NCBI GenBank assembly: GCA_910890315.1
Contig: CAJVGD010000016.1
Location: 186,001 to 250,000 of the forward strand
From: Serendipita indica DSM 11827
Taxonomy: Eukaryota > Basidiomycota > Agaricomycetes > Sebacinales > Serendipitaceae
Length of the DNA stretch: 64,000 nucleotides
Direction: 5' to 3'
In this document: positions 25,818 to 36,972 of the stretch, piece after piece
Numbering within the stretch: the stretch's first letter is position 1
Layout: each line of letters begins with the position of its first letter
The notes under the pieces: generated by a model
The model's database searches: none
Told to the model about the DNA's origin: nothing
The model's input: the letters and a program-made list of their open reading frames with translations, nothing else
Position numbers and translations under genes: made by a program

Positions 25818-27872
25818 ATGGCCAACATCCACGATGGCCAACTCCAATGGGCGTCCTATGTTCCTCCGGCAGTCTTTACAGTAAACATACCGACATCTAC
25901 GCCAGCTTATCAACCTGTCCCTACCAATACTACTATTTCCGCACCATTACATGCAGCAAACATAGGTCATTCGTACTCTGGACTTGTCCGTGTGCTCTGG
26001 AAGACCATTTTCGTTGGTCTACTCAGCATTTCACTCGCTATCGGAACATTTATGTACATCTACTCTAACCGCTCTTCCGCGGACAATAACACTGTGCAGA
26101 CGGGGATCCCTCTAAGCACAGTCCTGCTCTTGTTCAGTATCGCCAGTAAAACTACACTTGTATGCGTGCCACTAATTATGTCCGCTGCCGCCTTCCATAT
26201 TGCGCACACATGGTTCCAGCAATCTCAGCATGGGTTGGCAGCTCCAGTTGCGAGCAAGTTGCCGACCCCATACGAGTACAGTCTTCTTCTCAATATATTC
26301 ACCAGTGCAAATATCTTTGTAGCCTGGACGTCAATCAAGTATATCACCCGTCGCCGAGGGCGACACGCTATATCACAGATTCTCCAAATATCCTTTATTA
26401 CCCTCTGCACCATCCTCATTCTTACTTACGCCATCATTACACTCGACTTTATCCTCCATCATTTTTCGACCGCTACTCTTGTCCAGTACCCTCCCACCTT
26501 CAGCGACCGAAATCAATTCCAATACGGCCGACGACTCAACTCCGACTGCCTCACCATTAATGACGGGTCGAATGCACCCTGTACGATTCAGTACGAACCG
26601 ATGGGCTATTATGGCATCTCCCTTGCCGCGTACCCAGAAGCACTCCGGATTACAAATGATGAGTCGACGCGGAATGCAGTTATCGCTGTTTCACTTCCGG
26701 ACGATACGGCACAGTACGCTGCCGTTCTTGTTCCAGAAGGTGCAAGTATTGCCCCTGGCGCAGTGTTCGAGGCGGATACAGTCGGCATGTACGCTGCCTG
26801 TCAAGCTATGACAAGTACTTGCTTAATGAATTGTTCCGATACATGCTTCTATGTCCCATGTTTTCCCCATGGGTACCCAGAAACGGGGTTTCTGGATATG
26901 CATATAAGGGGCTCCCAAATCGAAACTTATCAGCCCTTGACGCATCAATGGAATACGAATCAGGGGATATATAACGGCACATCTTTTAATAATTACACGT
27001 TCAAATATGCCGCGGGGTTTTATACAAATGCCGATACAAACCAAGTTGGCATAGAGAGTAACAACGTTTGGGGACACGGAAATCAATCTCCATATGGGGC
27101 AATTCTACTCATCTGTTCCGTGACAGTAGTAGACCTGAAAGTCAAATACGTCGACCCTTCCCTCTCCTCTACAATCCCAAACTTCAACAATGTGTCATCC
27201 AACGAAGGACATGGCTTCACAATCCTCTCATATACACCGACGACTTCCAATGAAACGACGCTTGCCGTGACAGCCGTCCTGGACACGCCCCTTTCTCCGA
27301 TATCCACACTCTATAGAGTACTGCAACCTCTTGCACTTACGCTCAACGCGACTGAATTTGTACGCGCGTTTGAGCGCGAGTATGCACGGATATATTTGCC
27401 GTTTGCACACAGCGCATTCGAAGCCATCCCTGCAACCTCGATATCCATTACAACTATAGTTGAGGGGTCTACAATCCCCATCACCGGGTTACTCGTCTAC
27501 TCCTGCCTTTTGATCCTCTTCGGCCTGTTTGCCCTCCTCCAAGGCGGATTGGCTGTAGGCGTCAGCAAGGCGGCAGTGTGGAAGCCAAAAGTTGATGGAG
27601 CAAGTAGTAACGAAAAGTGCCAGGAGATGAATAGGAAGGACGGAGAGTGGACGAACATTGCACAACTCGCTGCGGAGCGACTGACAAGCAGCTGCGCACT
27701 CGTCTATGAAGCATTTGAGCGTCGTAGGCTTTCAAAAGAAGATAATTGCTACCAGTCGGTGCAAAGTACAGGGATCGAAATGTTCACCGAGGGTGCGCAT
27801 GGCAAGGAACATGGTATCGAGAAGAGGGTACTCTTCAGTGTTGAACGACGAGGCATGTTTGTTCTTGAATAG
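25818..27872 (+). CDS. membrane protein of unknown family, B-type, copy 1
   Basis: Intronless, 684 residues from the ATG at 25818 (MANIHDGQLQW), chosen because B2 begins the same way. Topology follows the A type: helices at about 62-83, 101-127 and 178-205, a large ectodomain with many Asn-X-Thr/Ser sites and a Cys-rich patch (CQAMTSTCLMNCSDTC), a fourth helix (GLLVYSCLLILFGLFALLQGG) and a tail of about 90 residues. Shared with A: SKTTLVCVPLIM, PTPYEYSLLLNIF, LLICSVTVVDLKVKYV and the tail motif ALVYEAFERRR followed by EMF. A and B therefore look like ancient paralogues. Function unknown. Confidence 0.85.
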   Translation: MANIHDGQLQWASYVPPAVFTVNIPTSTPAYQPVPTNTTISAPLHAANIGHSYSGLVRVLWKTIFVGLLSISLAIGTFMYIYSNRSSADNNTVQTGIPLSTVLLLFSIASKTTLVCVPLIMSAAAFHIAHTWFQQSQHGLAAPVASKLPTPYEYSLLLNIFTSANIFVAWTSIKYITRRRGRHAISQILQISFITLCTILILTYAIITLDFILHHFSTATLVQYPPTFSDRNQFQYGRRLNSDCLTINDGSNAPCTIQYEPMGYYGISLAAYPEALRITNDESTRNAVIAVSLPDDTAQYAAVLVPEGASIAPGAVFEADTVGMYAACQAMTSTCLMNCSDTCFYVPCFPHGYPETGFLDMHIRGSQIETYQPLTHQWNTNQGIYNGTSFNNYTFKYAAGFYTNADTNQVGIESNNVWGHGNQSPYGAILLICSVTVVDLKVKYVDPSLSSTIPNFNNVSSNEGHGFTILSYTPTTSNETTLAVTAVLDTPLSPISTLYRVLQPLALTLNATEFVRAFEREYARIYLPFAHSAFEAIPATSISITTIVEGSTIPITGLLVYSCLLILFGLFALLQGGLAVGVSKAAVWKPKVDGASSNEKCQEMNRKDGEWTNIAQLAAERLTSSCALVYEAFERRRLSKEDNCYQSVQSTGIEMFTEGAHGKEHGIEKRVLFSVERRGMFVLE

Positions 27873-28246
27873 AGCCCCAGGCCCTACTGTAATTCATTCC
27901 AATACTCAGAGGTCAGAATGGGGCGACTTCAAGTCTGGCACCGTACTCCTAACTTGGTTTCAAACTTTGTGTCACCTCGATGGCATATCCTTAAGAAAAC
28001 CGTTCGGCGCAATTGACTTGAAAAAGGAGACAGCCCTCATCGCCTTTATCAAGAGGGTAATGAGATTTTAGCTTCAGATGTATAAGCCCACGGTGCATAT
28101 CGTACCTACCTTTCTCATTACAGCAGCAGCCTTTATAGATGTGCACCCGGAAGTGCCTGAATAAAGTATACGGTCCTGCTGTGAGAACATACTTTGACTC
28201 GGTCAAGTAACCCTTTGTATATATTATGACTCGCTATGGTATAGGA
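27873..28246. other. spacer between convergent B1 and A2
   Basis: 374 bp between two stop codons. The sequence just after B1 (ACTGTAATTCA...TCAGAGG, about 27889-27912) recurs after B2 (about 32616-32641), so the duplicated unit includes 3' flank. No gene seen. Confidence 0.6.
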
Positions 28247-30334
28247 CTACTTATGGAAACCAAACCCATCGTCTAGCAGACCCACCCTCACAGTACGTCT
28301 CTTTATCTGCTCAGGCCCACTACCCACTGCTATAGGGCTCTCATCGAACATCTTTTCTCCATCCGCCATCCATCTTATTCCAGCCGTATCCGCATCTTTC
28401 TCAAATAACTCGTAAACGAGGCCAGTAGGTTCACATAACCTTCGCCGTGCAATGTCAATGACGTTGGCAACCGGATCTTCTCCAACCCCTGTACTCCCCG
28501 GGGGACCAGATCTTTTAACCACAATGGCAGTTTTATCCGCTGTCATCGCCAATCCAGCCAGCACGATCCCAAGAAGTGCAAACACTCCTAGACCCGCAAT
28601 GAATGCTCCCAAGGTCCATGTCGGGATGACGGTCGCCAACACCTCGTGCGCAGTAGTAGCTCTTGTTACCGGTAACGAGGAATCGAATGCCGCGTGACCT
28701 AATCCAAGCATACTACGCCCTATTTCCTCGCTGAGTTTACCTGCCAACTCTTTCGACGATGCACCCGAAGCCGCAAACGTCATAAGCCAGTTTGACATCT
28801 GTCGACCTCGCCCACCCCTCAGCCCGTTCTCGGTGTAGAGCACACTACTCAATGCTTGGGTAGTGGCTTGGGTGGATAAATTGGACGAGTTGATAGTGTA
28901 GGTGCGATTGAGATACGTATAGTCGACGTCCAAGATCGACATGGTGCACCCAAGGAGCGTGTATCGTACGCTAGGTGACCTCCCCATTCTTGGGTTTGCA
29001 CCACCAGAGTATAAATACCCTTCATCTTTTCCTTTGATGCACTCCTTTCCATCCTCTGTTTTCTGAGCGCAGACGTCGTCGAGGATGCTAGCATCGAGGT
29101 AGGAGGCAACGTTGACAATAATTCGAAAGGGATTGACGCTAGCAAATGCTGGGTCCATCGCTGCTTGCTGATCTACCATTTCGTTCTCACCACGCTGCTC
29201 GAGAGGTTCGCTGAACACCACGACGGTATCGTTGCGGAAACGCAGCCAATATTTCGGCCAGGAAGGTGGCGCACATGCAAATGCCGAGCAAGTCGACCAC
29301 CAGAGCTCTGCCGACGCGTTTCCTATACCCAAGGGGAGGTTGGTAAGCGGGTAGTGGTATGATGCATCGCAAGGTGTCTGGAGATCACAAGACGAAGAAA
29401 TTGGGCTACATATTGTAGACACCGCTGTTGTCCGTGCGCTGAAAGACTTGTCCGTAGGTTGAAGTGCTGGTGTGAGTATAGCTACCCTCGTATCTTGGCC
29501 AAGAGATGGAGAAGTATATGAAATGCGGTGATTTGACGACAAACCCGCCAGAATCCGTGAACCTTCTCGGAATTCGGCCGGTTGACGGGAACCGGAGATG
29601 AGCTGGATAGTGCAGGCATTGCTGTTGCCGTCGAGTGCGTTGCAGTCCGACTTGAACTCCATGCCATGTAGATCTGACGTAGCAAGTGTCGATACATCTA
29701 TTTGGGCTCCAATGGCACTAACAAGTCGCGTCGTCGATAGGGAATGTAGCGCAAAGTCAAGACCAACCAGGAGGTATGCCAAGACGAGGGCTATGAAGAG
29801 AATTATGAAGGTATAAATGAGTGGGTATGAAGCTCTACTTCTTCTCCCGGTTCCCCTGACAAGGTAGCGGAGCGTGCGCCAGAGTTCGATCGGACTCGCC
29901 CCCTGAAAGAGCCCAAGAAGGAGCACATACTGATACGGAGTTGGTACCCCGAGTTTCTGTCTACGATTTGACGCATCGAGCCAGACATGCGCGACGCTAT
30001 AAGCAGCAAGGCCCATGATAAGAGGGACGCAAGTCAGAATAAACTTGCTGGCTGTTGCTGTGATTAGCAGTACATTTCCTTGCGGAACCGCCGTTATGAC
30101 CTCTGAACTCGTCCATGAAACCTTTGAAGTAAGGACATAGGCGAGGAGCGCCAGTCCTATTCCAAGGGTGAGAACAAGCACAGCGACTGCAAGTTTGACG
30201 ATGCGTCCGGCAATGTTTGACGAATTTGAGGTGGTGATGAGCTGTGGGGGAAAGGTGACAGAAGAGTGGCGATAGGCTTCGGGATGGACAGAATTTCTGG
30301 AGTTATTTGGAGGAGAATAGCTTCCTGAATTCAT
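28247..30334 (-). CDS. membrane protein of unknown family, A-type, copy 2
   Basis: Intronless, 695 residues from the ATG at 30334 (MNSGSYSPPNNSR), aligned to the A1 start. The four-helix layout, ectodomain and tail match A1 closely: SKFILTCVPLIMGLAAYSVAH, PTPYQYVLLLGLFQGAS, CDLQTPCDASYHYPL, GYLYSGGANPRMGRS, TGLVYELFEKDADT and the same ending, DDGFGFHK. An upstream in-frame ATG would add 15 residues that A1 lacks. The differences are scattered substitutions and short indels, and the frame is fully open, so the protein is under constraint. It forms the second divergent pair with the gene starting at 30510. Confidence 0.85.
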   Translation of the reverse strand: MNSGSYSPPNNSRNSVHPEAYRHSSVTFPPQLITTSNSSNIAGRIVKLAVAVLVLTLGIGLALLAYVLTSKVSWTSSEVITAVPQGNVLLITATASKFILTCVPLIMGLAAYSVAHVWLDASNRRQKLGVPTPYQYVLLLGLFQGASPIELWRTLRYLVRGTGRRSRASYPLIYTFIILFIALVLAYLLVGLDFALHSLSTTRLVSAIGAQIDVSTLATSDLHGMEFKSDCNALDGNSNACTIQLISGSRQPAEFREGSRILAGLSSNHRISYTSPSLGQDTRVAILTPALQPTDKSFSARTTAVSTICSPISSSCDLQTPCDASYHYPLTNLPLGIGNASAELWWSTCSAFACAPPSWPKYWLRFRNDTVVVFSEPLEQRGENEMVDQQAAMDPAFASVNPFRIIVNVASYLDASILDDVCAQKTEDGKECIKGKDEGYLYSGGANPRMGRSPSVRYTLLGCTMSILDVDYTYLNRTYTINSSNLSTQATTQALSSVLYTENGLRGGRGRQMSNWLMTFAASGASSKELAGKLSEEIGRSMLGLGHAAFDSSLPVTRATTAHEVLATVIPTWTLGAFIAGLGVFALLGIVLAGLAMTADKTAIVVKRSGPPGSTGVGEDPVANVIDIARRRLCEPTGLVYELFEKDADTAGIRWMADGEKMFDESPIAVGSGPEQIKRRTVRVGLLDDGFGFHK

Positions 30335-30509
30335 GCTGATTATCGCCGTAGAGTTCAAGGAGCGCAAAAACAAACTCAAACTCCGAGAGTCGACGGCGCC
30401 GTCCTGGCAAACAGCTTATTCAACTTTTACCTGTCAACTGCCAATTCGGAAATCAAGAAATGTTTCATAAGTCCTAATCTTACCTTTGATCTCTTCCGTG
30501 TCCTCCGCT
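30335..30509. promoter_or_regulatory. bidirectional promoter of the A2/B2 pair
   Basis: 175 bp between divergent starts, homologous to 25655-25817. The best-kept part is 30405-30445. The similarity here is at least as strong as in the adjacent 5' coding ends, which suggests retained regulatory sites. Confidence 0.6.
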
Positions 30510-32587
30510 ATGGCCAATTTCCACGACGGCCGACTCCAACGGGCGTCGTATACTCCTCCAGCAGTCTTTACAACTAATAACCAACATCTACGCCAACTTA
30601 TCAGTCTGTCCCTACCGATTCTACTATTTCAGTGCCTTCACAAGCAGTAAATATTACCCATTCGTACTCTGGACTCGTCCGTGTACTCTGGAAGACCCTT
30701 TTGGTCGGCCTTTTCAGCATTTCACTCGCCATTGGAACATTTGCGTACATATATCTTAACCGCTCTTCCGCGGATGATGGCACCGTGCAGACCAGCATCC
30801 CTCTCGGCACGGTCCTGCTTTTGTTCAGCGTCGCCAGTAAAGCCGCACTTATATGCATACCACTGGTCATGTCCGCTGCCGCGTTTCATACTGCAGATAC
30901 GTGGCTTCACCAATCTCAGCAAGGGACGACAGACCCAGCTGCTGACGAGTCGCCAAGCCCATACGAGTACAGGCTCCTTCTCAACATATTCACTAGTGGA
31001 AACGTCTTTGCGGCCTGGACATCACTGAAGTATATCATGCAACGACGCCGAGGCGACGGGAGCTCGCATGCTGTCTCACATATTCTGCAAACATCCTTCA
31101 TTACCCTCTGGATCACCCTCATCCTCACTTATACAATCATTTCACTTGACTTTATCCTCCATCACTTTTCGACCGCCACCCTTGTTCGTCAATCGCCCAC
31201 CTTCAACGACCGAAACCGATTCCAGTACGGCCGACGACTCAAATCCGAGTGTCTCACCGTCAACGAAGCGTCGAATACACCCTGTACAATCCAGTACGAA
31301 TTCCGCCCGATGAGTCACATGGACCAAGTCACCATTACAGCGTATCCTGAAGCACTCCATATAGGAAATGGAGATTCGATGTACCACGCTGTCGCCACTG
31401 CGCCACTGCCTGACAACAATGCGCAATACGCTGCCGCGCTTGTCCCAGCGCGTACAAGTATCACTCCCGGTGCAACCTTTGAGGCGGATACAGTGGGTAT
31501 GTACGCTACCTGCCAAGTCGTCACAAACAGCTGCGTATTCAATACGAATTGCAGGGGTGTGGGTTGTATCTCCGTCTCCTGTCAACCCCCGGGTTACCCA
31601 GCCACGAATGCATATACCGTGATAGCCGAGCAGAGTCTCTACACTTATAACCCATCAACAAATAAATGGGTTCCGAATCAGTGGAACGGAACCTTGTTCA
31701 ATAATTACACATTTCACTACGGTGCAGCCTTTGACATAGACGCCGATACCAGCCAAAATGGCATGGAGAATAATAATGTTTGGGGTCATGGAAATGAATC
31801 GCCGTATGCGACGATTCTACTCATTTGTTCCGTGACGGTGGCAGACATGAAGGTCCAATATGTCGACCCTTCCCTCTCTACTATTACCAGCTCAAACAAT
31901 ACGACATTCGACGAGAGCCACGGATTCACAGTTCTCTCATATACCCCGACGACTTCCAACGCAACGACGCGCGCAGTGACAGCCGTCCTCGACATGCCCT
32001 TTTCTCCTGTCAACACACTCTACGACGTGCTACAACCCCTTGCCGTTACTCTTAACGCAACCGAGTTTGTACGTGCATTCGAGCGCGAGTACGCACGCAC
32101 ATATTTGCCGTTTGCACACAGTGCATTCGAAGTCATTCCGGCAACCTCGACATCCGTGACTGCTATCGTCGAAGGCGCTATTATACCCACCCCTGGGCTA
32201 CTCGTCTACTCAGGTCTCCTGATCTTGTTCGGTCTTTTTGCCCTCCTTCAGGGTGGATTGGCGATGGGCGTCAGCAAGACGGCATTGTGGAAGCCAAAAG
32301 TTGATAAAGCACGCAGTAAGGGCAAGGTAAAGAGTGAGGAGAAGAATAGGAAAGATGGGGAGTGGATCAACATTGCGCAGCTCGCTGCGGAACGACTCAC
32401 GAGCAGCTGTGCGCTCGTCTATGAAGCACTTGAGCGTCGTAGACGTTCAACAGAAGAAAATTGCTCTCACTCGGTGCAGAGTGCTGGGATCGAAATGTTT
32501 GCCGAGGGTACGCGCGGCGAGCAACCAGGCATAGAGAGCAGGGTCTTGTTCAGTATCGAACAACGGGGCGCGTTTGTTCTCGGGTAG
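30510..32587 (+). CDS. membrane protein of unknown family, B-type, copy 2 (frame break near the start)
   Basis: The ATG at 30510 begins MANFHDGRLQRASYTPPAVF, parallel to B1. After about 23 codons the frame must change: aligned to B1, one base is missing near 30579-30582 (ATACCG in B1, AACC here). Beyond that point one frame stays open for over 650 codons with all B-type features: SKAALICIPLVMSAAAFH, four helices, LLICSVTVADMKVQYVDPS and ALVYEALERRR. No in-frame ATG precedes the first helix after the break. It is either a recent loss of the N-terminus or a single-base assembly error; the long intact remainder favours error or a very young change. Confidence 0.75.
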
Positions 32588-32726
32588 ACTTGTTTGTATT
32601 AGGGTACGTAGTCTTACTGTAATTCAGTCTAATATTCAGAGGGAGCGACGTTGAGCTCGGCACCGGCTTCCAAGCTTGCCCGTCACCAAGACACTCCTTT
32701 GCTCTTGCCATCGTTCGTGACGCAGT

Positions 32727-34751
32727 ATGTCGTCCGTAAAGTACACATCACTAGATGAGATTCAAAAGGTTAGTGTATCGTGTTGGTATAACTCGCTTTA
32801 ACGCGTAATCAGATCCACGACACGCTCGAAGCGTCATTTCTTTCCGGAAGGATGGGGATATACCCGCCAGAAAGCACCAGTTAGCGCGACTTGCATATAT
32901 GATTAAAGTAAGTCGTAGTTATTCTTGTTTCCGTGCACCGAAACTCTGCGAGAATCGGAATCACGAACAAGGATCAATCCGCCAACCGAGGTCATGAACA
33001 GAAGCATTGACAAAGCGCACAAGGAAAACGTACCGGCAATCTGTGACGCACTGCGCGTGGACATGAACCGGCCGCCAACGGAGACGGTTTTGAACGAGAC
33101 GAGTCTTGTCGTCGGGGAAGCCGCACTCGCCTACTCCAAAGTTTCCACATGGTCCAAAGACATCATACCATCCACACTCCTTACCTTCAAACCTATGCGT
33201 CCCCGTATCAAGCCTACACCAAAGGGCGTCGTGCTGATCATCTCGCCTTTCAACTATCCATGGCTGTTGACGTTCGTGCCCCTCATTGGTGCGATTGCTG
33301 CAGGGAACACTGTGGTACTGAAAGTTCCTGAGACATTGGAGAAGACTACACCGTTGATGGAGGAACTTGTTCGAAAGTATTTGGACCCAAATGTGGTGAG
33401 AGTTGTCGTGGGCAGTGTTCAAGAGACGACAAAGGTAGACCTCGATTCCTCTCCTCTCTCCTATTGACTTTCGATAGCTTCTCCAACTCAAGTGGGATCA
33501 TAGTATGTCGCTCAAGCCGCCTTGACTACTACTCATCGTTTATAGTTCTTTTTACGGGATCGGCCAGAGTCGGCCACATCGTGTCCGCTGCAGCGGCCAA
33601 GTTCAATACGCCACTCACACTTGAGCTAGGCGGGAAATGCCCCGTCATCGTTGATCCAGCAAACGCAAACTATAAAATTATTGCGAAACGCATCCTTTGG
33701 GGTCGCACATCGAATGCAGGTCAAACGTGCACCGCTCCGGAATACATCCTCATCCCGCGTCACGCACAAAGCGATCTAGCCAAAGCACTCAAAGAGGTCT
33801 ATGCGACATTCTTTCCCGAAGAAAACGCATTGCCACACATGGTAAGCGGAGATGCGACGAAGCGAGTCGCAGGATATTTGGAGCGTACGCAAGGAGAGAT
33901 TGTGGCTGGTGGAAAGGTTGACATAGCAGACAAATTCATTGCGCCGACAGTTTTGTGCGGAGTCGGCGGAGACGATGTGGTCATGCAGGACGAAATCTTC
34001 GGGCCACTTTTGTCCATCGTGCCCGTGGAAGACCTGGACGAGGCAATCGCCTTTATAAATAAGCGGTCAGGAATCTCCATCCATTTTCCTTCCGACTATT
34101 AACGTTTGTTATAGGCCTCAGGCTTTAGCCATCTACGTTTTCTCGCATGACGACGCCTTCAAGGAACGAGGTGAGTACTAGTCAGGGGACGAACTCGGCT
34201 TATACTTTAATAGTCACGCGATCTACGCGCTCGGGTGCGATCGCATTTAATGACGTAGTCATGCAGACGGGAATGCGAGGGCTGCCTTTTGGTGGTTCAG
34301 GTGCATCTGGATGTAAGTCCTAGCTTGACGCAAACGCAGCGGCTTATGAATCGAAAAGATGGATCGTACAAAGGAAAATACGGCTTTGATACCTTTACTC
34401 ATTTCAGAAGTAGCATGGAGACACCCAGCTGGTCAGTCTCCTCACCAAATTCTTTTCCCGACTCTGACGAAAACAGGGTGGAGCCATTCTTGTCGGTTCG
34501 GTATCCACCGTACACAGTGAGTCATCGGTTAGAATCACCTTGTGTCCTAACTTTGATGACAGAAATCCAAAGAGGCGTCTGGGCTGCGCCTAGTCGACGC
34601 GTCCCTGCCATTCGACAACCAAGGACGAGCTACCCTTCTCAGTAAAGCTTTACATTGGATTCCACATGCGATTTTATTCATGATACTCGGCTACATCCTT
34701 CATCGCCACCTTTCTACAATAGAGGGGGCCCGAGCACTATTACCGTTTTGA
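32727..34751 (+). CDS. class-3 aldehyde dehydrogenase with C-terminal membrane anchor, copy 2
   Basis: Exon plan follows copy 1: 32727-32768, 32813-32907, 33024-33434, 33478-33502, then from 33546 through several short exons to 34751. Seen: [80 protein letters not shown] with the catalytic Cys, DEIFGPLLSIVP, LPFGGSGASG and [18 protein letters not shown]. The C-terminus has a hydrophobic helix (HAILFMILGYIL), as in copy 1. Exon 2 is 95 nt against 96 in copy 1, and the frame must shift inside it between FLSGR and IPARKHQLARLAYMIK. One base therefore seems to be missing. Confidence 0.87.
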
Positions 34752-36972
34752 ATGGAAATTGGGTAATATGGTCGGTTTCTAGGACTTTTGTAGCTAAGTT
34801 TAATTTACCTCGGCCGGTATAGTGCGCGGGCTATACAGCTGGCTGTTAACTTTCATCCGCCCATCTGGACAATGGCCACAACTCATCCTCTTCTCACGTC
34901 GAGTTGGAAATACAGAATGCCTTTGAGAAGACCACCGCTCTACTGTGATAACCGGTTATTCTCCGCCACAATACAGCCTAGGTGTACCAGGGTGTCTCCA
35001 AATCACCGCTTTCTCCAACTTCAGAATACTAGTAATGCACGAGTGGGATCAAATTGAATGAATGTGAAGCCCATAAGGCGTCCCTGCCATCAAGTTTACA
35101 TCTATGCAATCCACTTTCTTCAAGCTCTTCTCTGCGCGAATTCACAAAGCGTTCACTTCCTAAAAAGGAATTTGACATGCAGGCTCGATGAGCACTAGAA
35201 ACGATGGGACGTTAGGAATTATCGATGGATGAGGATTCAGGTGGACCATGAGAACAACCGATGATCCACTCCTCGAATCGATTGATACGTGGTTGTGTTT
35301 CGAATGTTGAGTAAGATGCCGGTCGGTGATGTGAGACTGAGCAAAGAATGACTTTCCGGAGCAGTTGGAGAGCCCAGGACTGGACAAAGTGGGCGAAGAA
35401 GTGTCAATACGGCCGAACTTCGAGTAAACGAACCCTTTACCGGATGATTGAGTGTGTCGGTCGAGACCCTGCCCTGGCCGGAGGAGGGCGCCAAGGCCAG
35501 AAAGACGAGAAGGTTGAATCTAGGTCCCTCGCGTGATTCTGAGTCGCGTGCGCAACTAAAAATATCTACTCAAAGAGGAGCAAGTCCGCTTGGGCAGCAA
35601 GCGAATTAAGAAACTCACGAGGGATCAATATTGGTAATCTAATAGGGCAATAAACCATCAAACATTGGGAATGTACTGCCTTTCTGGACCAGCCATTCGT
35701 CTCGAGTGGCCGACACATGGTCGAGGTAGGTCGTTCGTGGTTGATCTCTCACGCACGTCGTCTCGCCCTCTCTTTGATGAGCATCAGGTATGCTATGCCT
35801 TGATGTCCCCAAGTGACGAGATATTGTCTTTCATGAATGCCCTAACCCTCGCTAGTCGCATCCGTTGTTGCATACGGCCCAGTTTTCTAACAGAGAATAA
35901 AAGCTAATGAACCAATTGAATGATCTAACACATGGAAGGCCGGCACTCCGGCGGTGGCGAGGTCGAACGTTCGTCGGCTGGGTTATCGGTTTGACGGGTG
36001 CCTGGCTCGAAGATCTATTTTTAGTTCCATTGACAACTTCTGGCAGCAACAAATCCGTCGGCCAGTCTCAATTCTACGGCACCGCTGGGGTTGATAGCAA
36101 ACACGCCAGGCGTAATATCCAAGCTACAGCAACTACGGACGACTATGCGCATTGGCGATGGACTTGATACCAGTAATGCATACATTATGTCTGTGGAGGT
36201 TGTATATGGGTGCATAGACGCCGGGTTCTCGTTATCTGACATCCTTCGAGGTTCTATTGCCACGTTTGAGTGTCCAGCTTTCCCATATCTATCCATCTTC
36301 GGCCCCTGTTCTGGTGCGCGATAGCCCATCTTCTCGTGTCGACCGTCTGTTCGGGTGTCGACTTCTCGTAATCGACACCCTAGGGCCAGCCAAAGTTGCA
36401 TTGACCGCCTCTCCGAAAACTGAAAGGGGGACGCACAAACGGTGATATTAGATGCAAATTACTGTCACGCGACCGGGAAAGGGGGCGTCGAGCAGGCGAA
36501 AAACGTGTTACTGTTGCGTAAATGTGATGGAAAATGCAGTTGGGACCGTTGGAGAAGTGGGTCTCTGAAAGCTCCAACGACGTCGGTGTCGGCGTCAAAT
36601 GTACGTAGTTACAAGTAATAGGGCGCTGTGGCCGGAATTCGATCATCCTAGAAATGTCAGATAGAGTGCTTCATCGTCAAGTGCATTGCAGAACCGCATG
36701 CACGAACAGTGTTCCATGTTCATAAAGATACGCGGCAGCAAATAGAGCCGGTGAATAGGGCTGAGCGTAGCAAACGTTGGTCGACGAGGGGACAAACGTG
36801 CGATTCCAGGGAGCCACCCAAAACTGTTTAAAATGCGCCTGGGGTGCAATCTCAAGAGACTTCGCCACTTACTGGACCAACTCCTCCTCGTCTCCTCGTC
36901 GCGACACCTTCATCCAGCAACGAGTAGTAGCATACAGAGTAGCTGGCGTCAACCACCCCACTAGTTGTCACC
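34752..36972. other. 2.2-kb stretch without a supportable gene, including phosphate transporter 2 promoter
   Basis: Only short open frames without codon-like composition or recognisable motifs were found. The right part must hold the promoter of the transporter at 36973. Three CACGTT cores lie there at 36261-36266 (+), 36502-36507 (-) and 36795-36800 (-). No clear transposon features were seen. Confidence 0.5.
36261..36800. promoter_or_regulatory. three CACGTT (E-box-like) sites upstream of phosphate transporter 2
   Basis: CACGTT or its complement AACGTG at 36261-36266, 36502-36507 and 36795-36800. In budding yeast CACGTT/CACGTG is bound by Pho4 to induce PHO84 under phosphate starvation. 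Whether a similar bHLH factor works here is inference, since six-base matches occur often by chance. Confidence 0.35.

Noticed and set aside
34872-36167. Several 60-90-codon open frames between the second dehydrogenase and the second transporter
   Set aside because: They lack splice support, motifs and consistent codon use; the lengths are those expected by chance.
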